DNA of 64,000 nucleotides. It comes from JBBQFC01 sp038321615 (lineage in GTDB: Bacteria; Bacteroidota; Bacteroidia; Flavobacteriales_D; Cryomorphaceae). The notes below the pieces were generated by a model. The model did no database searches and was not told the DNA's origin. It saw only the letters and a list, made by a program, of their open reading frames with translations. The stretch is taken from contig JBBQFC010000010.1 in NCBI GenBank assembly GCA_038321615.1, positions 1 to 64,000 on the forward strand. The letters are read 5' to 3'. The translations under genes were made by a program, and so were the position numbers. Shown piece by piece: positions 1-6,323 of this stretch (within the stretch, counting starts at the first letter, position 1; every line of letters begins with the position of its first letter).

Positions 1-382
1 GATTACCACTGCTGTTTATCTGTATTGAATCAATTTGGGGGCTTAGTCCAGCTGGTAGGTCAGTATTTACAAACTCCGTTTTATCCATTTCCCGTCCGGC
101 TGAAATACCACTTAAAAAATAGGCTGAAAGTGCGACTATCAGGATGACTAAACCACCTGCAATTAATCTGCCCATCGAGTTTCCACCCGGCTTGTTGTCA
201 TTAATCGCCTTTCTTAATTCGCTGCGACAAATGGCCTGCCTAAGCAATTGTACTTCTTCCAAAACGAAAGATAATTCATTATCGGTGGTCAGTTCTTTTT
301 CAAAAGCCAATTTTTCGCTTGGGCTGAATTCGTTGTTGAGATACGTATCAACGCGTTCTATTTTATTTAATTCAGTTCTCAT
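1..382 (-). CDS. Anti-sigma-factor-like single-pass membrane protein (3' part outside the window)
   Basis: The reading frame starts with ATG at 382, three bases after the stop of the sigma-factor gene, and runs off the left edge, so only about 127 residues are seen. The first ~70 residues are charged and predicted cytosolic, a hydrophobic segment at about residues 73-91 would span the inner membrane, and the rest would be periplasmic. A cytosolic sequence plus one membrane span directly downstream of an ECF sigma gene is the usual layout of a membrane anti-sigma factor. No zinc-binding HxxxCxxC motif is visible, so the assignment rests on topology and position. The C-terminal domain, which would show the signal sensed, is missing. 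Confidence 0.55.
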   Translation of the reverse strand, partial: MRTELNKIERVDTYLNNEFSPSEKLAFEKELTTDNELSFVLEEVQLLRQAICRSELRKAINDNKPGGNSMGRLIAGGLVILIVALSAYFLSGISAGREMDKTEFVNTDLPAGLSPQIDSIQINSSGN

Positions 383-385
383 GGA

Positions 386-952
386 TCAGGATTTTTGAAG
401 GTTTTGATTTGAACCAAGCTGAATGGCCTGTTCCATACATTTGTATTTCTGCGTCTTGGCAGAATTTACACTTGAGAAACCCATTGCCGAAGCAATATCT
501 TGCATCGATTCCTTGTTGAAATAGAACCGGGAGAATATTTCACGGCAACGCGCCGAAATATCAGTAAGCACAGACTCCAGCGCCTTTAATTTCTGTTCTT
601 TCTCTTCATAAATTCCGACATCTTCGTTGGTCAGAATCAAGGTATCTGACCATTCAAGTTCGCGGTTGCTTTGTTTTTTCCTTATTTTATTCTTCCAAAG
701 CAACCGATTAATGCCGTAGAGATACGTGGTAATGCTGGATGTAAGCTTAAACGATGGATCGCTGACTTTCTCAATCAGCAAAATCAAAGCATCGTGAAAT
801 ATTTCGCGTGCTTCTGCTTTGGTTCCTCCTGCCGACATAATCAGCGCATTAATTTTTGGGAACTCTTTGTAAAGCGCTCTAATTGGCTTGTCGATCCCGC
901 CGTCGCATATTCGGCGGATGATTTCTTGTTCATTCATTGTTTCCTTTTCCAT
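386..952 (-). CDS. ECF-type RNA polymerase sigma-70 family factor
   Basis: A 188-residue protein of typical ECF size. A region 2-like helical stretch lies at about residues 40-95, with conserved leucines, aromatic residues and the basic patch NKIRKK. A region 4-like helix-turn-helix lies at about 125-180 (LxxxxREIFxRFYFNKESMQDIASAMGFSS), the part that would contact the -35 DNA. The protein should direct polymerase to a small regulon and be held inactive by the membrane protein encoded three bases downstream. The ATG at 952 is used; an in-frame ATG five codons later (937) is equally possible. Upstream at 967-980 (minus strand) is GTTACTTTTTTCGA, a candidate promoter, possibly self-regulated. 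Target genes cannot be told from the sequence. Confidence 0.85.
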   Translation of the reverse strand: MEKETMNEQEIIRRICDGGIDKPIRALYKEFPKINALIMSAGGTKAEAREIFHDALILLIEKVSDPSFKLTSSITTYLYGINRLLWKNKIRKKQSNRELEWSDTLILTNEDVGIYEEKEQKLKALESVLTDISARCREIFSRFYFNKESMQDIASAMGFSSVNSAKTQKYKCMEQAIQLGSNQNLQKS

Positions 953-1351
953 TTGAATGTCATAAATCGAAAAAAGTAACCCTCCAAGAATCCAAAATCA
1001 TCTGAAAGATTTCAGAATTATGCAATTGTTACTTAGCACTCTTGAAGTGTTTTGAATTCGGTTGAAGAAATAAGTGTAATCAAGATGAACCTTTACAACC
1101 ATTCAATAATTAGAAAGAGACGCCTTTGAGCTATTATTTCAATTGGGGTCCAGGCTGCATAAACCATACCCCATTATCAAAACCTTCTTGCTAAGAATAT
1201 TCGCTATCGATGGGTTCTAAATCTGTGATTACGGGTTTTAAAGTTATCGGTCCGGCGAAATTTTCGACCTATCTGAATTCAGTCCTTCTGTTATTCGTCA
1301 TCTTCCGCGAAATAACATCACCAAGCCTCCAAATCCTAAACCCCCGTTTTC
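953..1351. other. Intergenic stretch without a supported gene
   Basis: About 400 bases between the divergently started sigma gene and the 3' end of the NmrA-family gene. It is AT-rich and its frames have short, compositionally poor openings. The only signal I see is the GTTACTTTTTTCGA box at 967-980 facing the sigma gene. No convincing terminator hairpin was found for the NmrA-family gene. Confidence 0.5.
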
Positions 1352-2218
1352 CTAAAGCCAAACATCCTTTTCGCGGGTCACAAAATCTACAAAACGCACG
1401 GGTTTGCGTCCCAATATCTTTTCCACCCAATCTGATGTAGGTGGCGTAGACTGAAACCGCGGTAGGTAGTGTAGCATGATCATTACCAAGATAAAGGGTG
1501 TAGGGACTTTCTGTTTTTTCTTTTCCAGAAAAAAGGACAAAAGGTTGGGGGATACGAATTGAATGCGCCGCCCCAATATATGGCTGAGAACTTGGCAGAT
1601 GGCTGAAAAACTGAGCTGTTCATCATTTGTGAGTTCGACAGCCTTGTTGCGGTATTGTTCTGATTGCAAGAGCACCTGTGCAGCAACTTCACCCACGTCC
1701 TTCAAGTCTACGACGGTAAATTTGACTTTTCCGGCAGGAAGGTAAACGCGGTCTTTTTCCACAATCTCATTGCGCAAGGTGGTGCTAAAATTTTGCATGA
1801 AATAGGCCGGTCGCAAAAAAGTGTAAGGAATCCCGCTATCGGTTATCAACTTCTCAATTTGATGGTGAGGTATGAGCTTGCTCTTTTCTGCCCCTTGCAC
1901 CGAGAGGAATACCAGGTGCTTCATACCTTGCTTCACTGCCGCTTCTACCAGCGGCCGGAAGTGCTTCTCCACATCGGCGAGTTGTGGCGGACGCAATAAA
2001 AACAGAATGTCGATATGTGAAAGGTACTGCCCGAAGCGCTCTGTGCGATCAAAGTCAAACTCCACCATTTCCAAACCTGAGAATGCTGCCAAAGAGTCGC
2101 GACCCTTTTCAACATCGCGAAGCCCTGCAAGTATGCGGTGAGCACCCCGCTTGGGTACAAGGGCTTTGAGCACTTCCAATCCTACGTTGCCGGTAGCACC
2201 AGTGATAAGTATTTGCAT
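1352..2218 (-). CDS. NmrA/atypical-SDR NAD(P)-binding family protein
   Basis: A 288-residue protein that opens with a Rossmann-fold dinucleotide-binding motif, GATGNVG at residues 7-13. An acidic residue follows the second strand and the motif LFLLRPPQ marks the end of strand 4. The body (HLVFLSVQGAEKS, FLRPAYFMQN) is characteristic of the NmrA/SDR-a5 group, which includes NAD(P)H-dependent quinone reductases and redox-sensing proteins. The classical SDR YxxxK catalytic pair is not evident, as is usual for this group. It stands alone, with no operon partner on either side. The substrate cannot be predicted. Start ATG at 2218. Confidence 0.85.
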   Translation of the reverse strand: MQILITGATGNVGLEVLKALVPKRGAHRILAGLRDVEKGRDSLAAFSGLEMVEFDFDRTERFGQYLSHIDILFLLRPPQLADVEKHFRPLVEAAVKQGMKHLVFLSVQGAEKSKLIPHHQIEKLITDSGIPYTFLRPAYFMQNFSTTLRNEIVEKDRVYLPAGKVKFTVVDLKDVGEVAAQVLLQSEQYRNKAVELTNDEQLSFSAICQVLSHILGRRIQFVSPNLLSFFLEKKKQKVPTPFILVMIMLHYLPRFQSTPPTSDWVEKILGRKPVRFVDFVTREKDVWL

Positions 2219-2446
2219 GGATGGTAAAACTACGAACTCAATAAGGACATTTGGCCGTTATGGATTTCGGCTTCCCACTTGGCTGGCATGAAATCGGCAG
2301 ATCGGGCTGGCCGATGGCATCAAAACCTTTACTCCAACAATACTTGTCCTTACCAGAGATATATGGAATACGCAGCTATTCTCTTAGTAAGAAAAACGCC
2401 CTGAGTTCAACCATCTGAGTTTGTAGCATCGCAATTCAGTATTAGG
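2219..2446. other. Intergenic stretch without a supported gene
   Basis: No open frame with protein-like composition and no clear RNA structure. It lies between the NmrA-family start and the degenerate DUF6922-like remnant that begins at about 2447. Confidence 0.4.
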
Positions 2447-2660
2447 TTAATGGATAACGGTGGAAACAAGGTGCATGGTGACTTCCGTCAAAAATTTGGC
2501 ATTTAGCACGATGTCTTATAACTTTCTCATCGCCCTAACACCTTCGGCAATTGCGAATAAATAGCACGTTGCCACTCTCAAAAATCAGCTCAATTACGTA
2601 ACGGAAATGCTTGTCGTAACCCAATGATTCGAAATCCACATCCTTAAAAAAGGCGCTCAT
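2447..2660 (-). pseudogene. Degenerate DUF6922-like fragment (copy B)
   Basis: From the ATG at 2660 the minus strand reads MSAFFKDVDFESLGYDKHF, then YVIELIFESGNV. This resembles the N-terminal signature of DUF6922 proteins (FWDvdxxxLDxxKHxxxVIeRvxxxG) as I remember the family. The frame is cut by an in-frame TAG at 2535-2537 after 41 codons. Readable sequence continues past it (GDEKVI), then a +1 shift would give a further family-like segment (DIVLNAKFLTEV) ending at about 2447. Several lesions in a short stretch argue for a decayed gene. The match is by eye and needs a profile search. Confidence 0.4.
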
Positions 2661-2782
2661 CAAATACAGGTTTTGCTTGTTCGGATATGGCCTAAAATTA
2701 GCGAAGTAAGGTCTCCGTTTCTTGTTTTATCATTGCTTTGGCAGTATCCCAATTCAAAGAATTTGGCGATAGCTCAAACGCA

Positions 2783-3133
2783 GTGCAAGAGAAGTGCCAC
2801 CAACCAAAACGAGCCCTGAGAACGCTGGTCTGCCCATGGCGGAGCCTCTGAGTTCCAGAAGTCGTTCGCCGGCTGCTTGTTTGTGTAACGCCGAAATTCA
2901 GATTTGCCCAGCTCTCAAAAGTGAGCCATAAACGAGAAGGTCACATCATACCTGCACCTCAAGTTGGTAACTATCTTTTCGATGGTTTCGACAGGATATA
3001 CTTCGCGAATTATTTTCCAATCTTCCATTGATCTATACCCGATAACCCTACTGATGACCTGCATTTTGTGTGCATTAAAATCAAGTGTATCGGAATCAGT
3101 ATCCCAAAATAAATAAGTTGGAAGATCGCGCAC
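2783..3133 (-). pseudogene. DUF6922-like protein gene with an in-frame stop (copy A)
   Basis: A GTG at 3133 opens a 72-codon frame (MRDLPTYLFWDTDSDTLDF...) that closely fits the N-terminal part of DUF6922 proteins. It stops at TGA 2915-2917 just where the family would continue. Reading through in the same frame gives ELGKSEFRRYTNKQPANDFWN, which looks like the usual C-terminal end of the family, so one nonsense change seems to split the gene. In Bacteroidota such proteins often sit just upstream of AbiEii-type nucleotidyltransferase toxins. Only scraps at about 2700-2780 could be such a partner here. A genuine truncated 72-residue product cannot be excluded. Confidence 0.45.
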
Positions 3134-3280
3134 ACTCCAAGGAGATTTTATTTCGTACAGACATAGAATGGAGCGGCGCGTGCCTTAATCGCATGTTGAT
3201 TACGAGCTTCAAATTTTTCTCTGCTCTTATTTTCATAAAAACTTCACCGCGTTTCAAAACTTCCCTGCGCTTAATTATCC

Positions 3281-3288
3281 CACCTTTG
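3281..3288 (+). promoter_or_regulatory. Bacteroidota -7 box (CACCTTTG) of the HlyIII-family gene
   Basis: One mismatch to TAnnTTTG, the -7 element of the Bacteroidota housekeeping sigma factor. It ends only six bases before the ATG at 3295, so the transcript would begin at or very near the start codon. It also favours that ATG over upstream in-frame starts. Confidence 0.45.
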
Positions 3289-3294
3289 CAGCCG

Positions 3295-3939
3295 ATGGAA
3301 GATTTTGGCCGGGATCAGGAGGTATGGAATGTGCGCACCCACGCTTTGGGCGTCATTGCCGGACTGGTGGGCATCCCGGTTTTGCTCGCAATGGCATCAC
3401 TTCAGCCGGAAGGTATCGTTGTCGACGAGTTCACCGCACTCTGCATTTACGGACTGGGTTTCTTGATGGTCTTTACTTTCTCTGCACTCTACCATTTTTT
3501 CGAAACCCCCAAAAGAAAGTACGCGCTTGAGATTTGGGATCATTTCGGAATCTATTTTATGATTGCCGGCACTTACACCCCTTTTGTGGTGTGCTATGCG
3601 GAGCCTGGCGATAAGGCTTTGCTGCTGGCCACCGTTTGGGGACTCGCTATACTGGGTTCCATTTTTAAGGGATTCTTTCCTGCGAAGTTTCGCATGTTAA
3701 GCATGTTTCTTTATATCGCCATGGGACTGGTGATGGTTTTTGCTCCGCAATCGTTTAAAGCTGCCATACCGCAAATCCAAATGTGGTGGATCATTGCCGG
3801 AGCCGTAGTTTATATTGTCGGACTGATTTTCTACGTGTGGGCACTCTTTCGGCATCACCATGCCATATGGCATCTCTTTGTGGTGGGAGGAGCTTTATGC
3901 CATTATTATGGCATCCTGCTTATTTACCTGCCCGAATAA
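3295..3939 (+). CDS. Hemolysin III (HlyIII)/PAQR family integral membrane protein
   Basis: With the ATG at 3295 the product has 214 residues, the usual size for the family, and about seven hydrophobic segments. Family hallmarks are visible: an early NVRTHALG segment, SALYHFF after the second helix, IWDHFGIYFMIAGTYTPF in the centre, and a late HHHAIWHLFVVGGALCHYYGI block. The conserved histidines and serine of these three blocks form the metal site in the CREST superfamily. The frame remains open upstream to 3085, but that extension overlaps the promoter box and looks non-coding. The physiological substrate of bacterial HlyIII proteins is unsettled; lipid hydrolysis or membrane homeostasis is inferred from eukaryotic relatives. 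Confidence 0.9.
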   Translation: MEDFGRDQEVWNVRTHALGVIAGLVGIPVLLAMASLQPEGIVVDEFTALCIYGLGFLMVFTFSALYHFFETPKRKYALEIWDHFGIYFMIAGTYTPFVVCYAEPGDKALLLATVWGLAILGSIFKGFFPAKFRMLSMFLYIAMGLVMVFAPQSFKAAIPQIQMWWIIAGAVVYIVGLIFYVWALFRHHHAIWHLFVVGGALCHYYGILLIYLPE

Positions 3940-4051
3940 GCTTTCGCTCTTGCCGTGATAATGGCTATTCTGCGGCGATAAGCACCACCTTGTGTTTCCA
4001 CAATCAACACACCCCTGGGAAAGAATTCGTCTTTCCAATTTCACAACGGAC

Positions 4052-4117
4052 GTGAAAACACGGTCAAAAAAGGGTGAAAACACGCCAAAGATTGGGTGAA
4101 AACACCCGTTCATATAT
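4052..4117 (+). repeat. Three direct repeats GTGAAAACAC at exact 22-bp spacing
   Basis: GTGAAAACAC occurs at 4052-4061, 4074-4083 and 4096-4105, so the copies start exactly 22 bases apart and fall on the same face of the helix. The second and third copies are preceded by GG. The 12-base spacers differ from one another. An inverted GTTTTCAC lies further on at 4213-4220. The arrangement suits binding of a repeated or dimeric DNA-binding protein, as in iterons or the paired direct repeats recognised by LytTR regulators. No gene starts immediately next to it. Confidence 0.6.
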
Positions 4118-4180
4118 TAATCCTTTTCAAGTCCTTTGAAACGAGTAATTATTGTTCTCATATTAATCAATGGTTAAAGC

Positions 4181-4213
4181 CCATCGGGTGGCTTAACGAA
4201 GCACTCCCGATGG
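4181..4213 (+). terminator. Hairpin with nested stem, possible terminator or structured RNA
   Basis: CCATCGGG at 4181-4188 pairs with CCCGATGG at 4206-4213. Inside the loop, GCTT and AAGC can also pair around an AACG tetraloop. A run of four T follows on the plus strand. It is far (about 240 bases) from the end of the HlyIII-family gene, so it may end another transcript or be a structured RNA element. Confidence 0.35.
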
Positions 4214-4402
4214 TTTTCACAACAAGACATTTAATAGGTAAGTAAATAACCAAATCGAGTATCGTAGAACTTTTTACCACAAATCAATCGCGAAACAACT
4301 ACAGTGCGACAGGGATGGGTAAATGTACCTTCCCGCAACCCGCAGATTCCAGCAATTTGCGGACTACAGTTTTCAGTTAGATACATGGATTAACTTGAAA
4401 GC

Positions 4403-4430
4403 ACAAAGGCCGGCATCTGTCGGCCTTTGT
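4403..4430. terminator. Rho-independent-type hairpin downstream of the epimerase gene
   Basis: ACAAAGGCCG (4403-4412) and CGGCCTTTGT (4421-4430) form a perfect 10-bp stem with an 8-base loop. T-rich sequence lies on both sides (better on the plus strand, ATTTT), so it could work in either direction. It lies about 190 bases beyond the epimerase stop on the minus strand. Confidence 0.6.
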
Positions 4431-4531
4431 ATTTTGCGCCCGCGTTGCACCGACTCATCTTGACTGATGTGCCAGAGTTCGCTCGAACATGGCGATAACC
4501 GCTGCCCGACATATCCATCTTTAGACCGCCC

Positions 4532-4637
4532 GCGTCTCGCGAGTGCGTCTTAATCGGCCGTCTCGGCCAAAATATTCCTGAATTTAAAGAGATATCAAAT
4601 GCGCGGGACGCGCAATTAAAAGTCACTCGCGAGACGC
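4532..4637. repeat. 106-bp element bounded by perfect 14-bp inverted repeats
   Basis: GCGTCTCGCGAGTG at 4532-4545 is the exact reverse complement of CACTCGCGAGACGC at 4624-4637. Both arms contain the palindrome TCGCGA. Two smaller GC-rich palindromic units lie between them (around 4557-4569 and 4601-4613). The right arm covers the last four codons and the stop of the epimerase gene. It is much more GC-rich than the flanking intergenic DNA. No clear target-site duplication is seen, so a MITE-like insertion is only one explanation. Confidence 0.5.
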
Positions 4638-5594
4638 AAGCGACGGCGTGCGATACCATTTCACAAATCGCTGCACACCTTCTTCAATACTTACATCGGG
4701 ATTGTAGCTAAGCATCCGCTTCGCTTTTTCAATGTCGGCAAAGGTTATATCGACGTCGCCTTCCTGCATCGGTAAGCAATTGATGGTCGGAACGGTCTCT
4801 AGTGCATTTCCGATAATTTCAATAAGATGAGACAGTCGAACGGGTTTATTATTCCCCAGATTTACAATCTCATACACCCCTTCATTTCGCCAGAGATAAG
4901 TGAGCACGCCATAAATTCCCGCTACGGTGTCGCTCACAAATGTGTAATCGCGCGAGGTGCTTCCATCGCCATACATCTCGATCGATTCACCCATGGAAAG
5001 TTTCTTCACAAATTTATGAATTGCCAAATCGGGGCGTTGCCTCGGTCCGTAAACGGTGAAGAACCGCATGTTTACAATATCCAGCTTGTAGAGGTGGTGG
5101 TAGGTATAGTTCATCAATTCGCAACTCCGCTTTGTAAAAGCATAAGGCGAAATGGGTTCGTATTCGTGGCCTTCTTCTATAAAGGGTATATGCTTTGAGT
5201 TGCCGTAAATACTCGAACTACTGGCAAAAGCTATTTTCTTCACACTTCGCTTCACGCAAAGCTGAAGCAGGCGGTGGGTAGCGGTGATATTCACATCAAT
5301 ATATCCCTGCGGATCTTGGATAGAAGGCCTCACGCCCGCCTTTGCGGCGAGATGCACCACCGTATCAAACGGCGGAAGCCCTTGAAGGGCTTGGGCGTCG
5401 AGTAAATCGAGTTCAAAAAACTGAAAGTTAGGATCATTGCGGAAGGCACCCATATTGGCCTCCTTCACTGCACGTGGATAAAAAGGATCGAAATTATCTA
5501 CTCCTAAGACCTCATGACCTTGGGCAAGTAGAAATTCGGTAAGATGCGAACCAATAAAACCGGCCGCACCGGTAACAAGAACTTTGGAGGACAT
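4623..5594 (-). CDS. NAD-dependent sugar-nucleotide epimerase, UDP-glucuronate 4-epimerase type
   Basis: A 323-residue extended SDR. The NAD-binding GxxGxxG is at residues 9-15, and the catalytic serine region ASSSSIYG is followed by Y151xxxK155. The early segment DNFDPFYPRAVKEAN and the late RFFTVYGPRQRPDLAIHKF block are typical of UDP-glucuronate 4-epimerases, which interconvert UDP-glucuronate and UDP-galacturonate for surface polysaccharide. UDP-glucose 4-epimerase activity cannot be excluded. No other polysaccharide genes flank it. The C-terminus ends inside one arm of an inverted repeat, so the last few residues (TPSLASRE) may derive from the repeat. Confidence 0.88.
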   Translation of the reverse strand: MSSKVLVTGAAGFIGSHLTEFLLAQGHEVLGVDNFDPFYPRAVKEANMGAFRNDPNFQFFELDLLDAQALQGLPPFDTVVHLAAKAGVRPSIQDPQGYIDVNITATHRLLQLCVKRSVKKIAFASSSSIYGNSKHIPFIEEGHEYEPISPYAFTKRSCELMNYTYHHLYKLDIVNMRFFTVYGPRQRPDLAIHKFVKKLSMGESIEMYGDGSTSRDYTFVSDTVAGIYGVLTYLWRNEGVYEIVNLGNNKPVRLSHLIEIIGNALETVPTINCLPMQEGDVDITFADIEKAKRMLSYNPDVSIEEGVQRFVKWYRTPSLASRE

Positions 5595-5639
5595 GCTGCG
5601 AATATAGCAATTTGCTTACCGCAGCATTGTCCAAAGCGT

Positions 5640-5774
5640 TTATTGAGGCTGCTGAAAACCAGGCTGACACTCCGGCGTATGCTGTGTGTATGCAGCACAT
5701 TGCTTGGGACTTCCAGCGCACGATGACAATAGCGCCAACACAATCACAAAGCCGAAGAAGATTACTTTTTTCAT
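5640..5774 (-). CDS. Small predicted lipoprotein, 44 residues
   Basis: ATG at 5774 opens a 44-codon frame. It has a textbook signal: MKK, a hydrophobic core (VIFFGFVIVLALL) and the lipobox LSSC with the modified cysteine at residue 19. The mature part is only about 26 residues, with two further cysteines and several prolines and glutamines. It lies between the epimerase and the PadR gene on the minus strand with no operon partner. I do not recognise a family. The signal is too well formed to be chance, but translation is unproven. It resembles the tiny entericidin-like lipoproteins in size only. Confidence 0.6.
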   Translation of the reverse strand: MKKVIFFGFVIVLALLSSCAGSPKQCAAYTQHTPECQPGFQQPQ

Positions 5775-5941
5775 AAGATCGGTATAAAAATTACCCTTCC
5801 ATATACCTTGCCTGTTTCAAAAGGTTTCGGAAACGCTAAAAGTCAAATAGATTCTAAACCATTCTTAATTGGCATATACCATTTATCAAGTACCTTGTAT
5901 TTTTTAGTATCATGTATTGCAAAGTACCATATCAATAATAT

Positions 5942-5949
5942 ATCTTTGA
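5942..5949 (+). promoter_or_regulatory. -7 box TATCTTTG of the PadR/PspC operon
   Basis: Perfect match to TAnnTTTG, 44 bases before the ATG of the PadR gene. The operon probably represses itself through PadR binding near this site, as is common for PadR regulators; no palindromic operator was pinned down. Confidence 0.5.
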
Positions 5950-5993
5950 CCCATCCTAATGAATAATACGATGAACAACTTAACATATAGCAT

Positions 5994-6323
5994 ATGAACC
6001 TGGACAACACCAAAGCACAGATGCGCAAAGGAGTGCTTGAGTTTTGCATACTTCAGCTCCTGCGCGACGAGAAATATCCTTCCGATATCATTGCCGCCCT
6101 GAAAGAAGCAAGACTCATAGTGGTAGAAGGAACCTTGTACCCACTCCTCACTCGTTTAAAAAATTCGGGGCTTCTCGACTACCGCTGGGAAGAATCCAAA
6201 TCGGGCCCCCCGCGCAAATACTACAAGCTTACTCCAGAAGGCACTTTATTTCTCGACGAATTGCACTCCACCTGGACTGAACTGGTGCAAGCAGTAAACC
6301 AAACCATCAATCAAAAGCCATGA
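5994..6323 (+). CDS. PadR family transcriptional regulator
   Basis: 109 residues, the size of the short PadR subfamily. The winged-helix signature is clear: QMRKGVLEFCILQLL at the start, then EGTLYPLLTRLKNSGLLDYRWEES and GPPRKYYKLTPEG, which form the recognition helix and wing. The protein should bind DNA as a dimer and repress its own operon. Its stop codon overlaps the ATG of the next gene (ATGA), so the two are translationally coupled. PadR-PspC pairs of this kind are common in Bacteroidota and are thought to respond to envelope stress; the ligand or signal is not visible. Confidence 0.93.
   Translation: MNLDNTKAQMRKGVLEFCILQLLRDEKYPSDIIAALKEARLIVVEGTLYPLLTRLKNSGLLDYRWEESKSGPPRKYYKLTPEGTLFLDELHSTWTELVQAVNQTINQKP

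Noticed and set aside
1210..1440. 76-codon plus-strand frame at the end of the NmrA-family gene
   Set aside because: It overlaps the NmrA-family coding sequence on the other strand and has no domain or start signal.
4390..4659. 89-codon minus-strand frame covering the hairpin and inverted repeat
   Set aside because: It overlaps the epimerase end in another frame and is made of palindromic GC-rich DNA, so the open frame is a by-product of composition.
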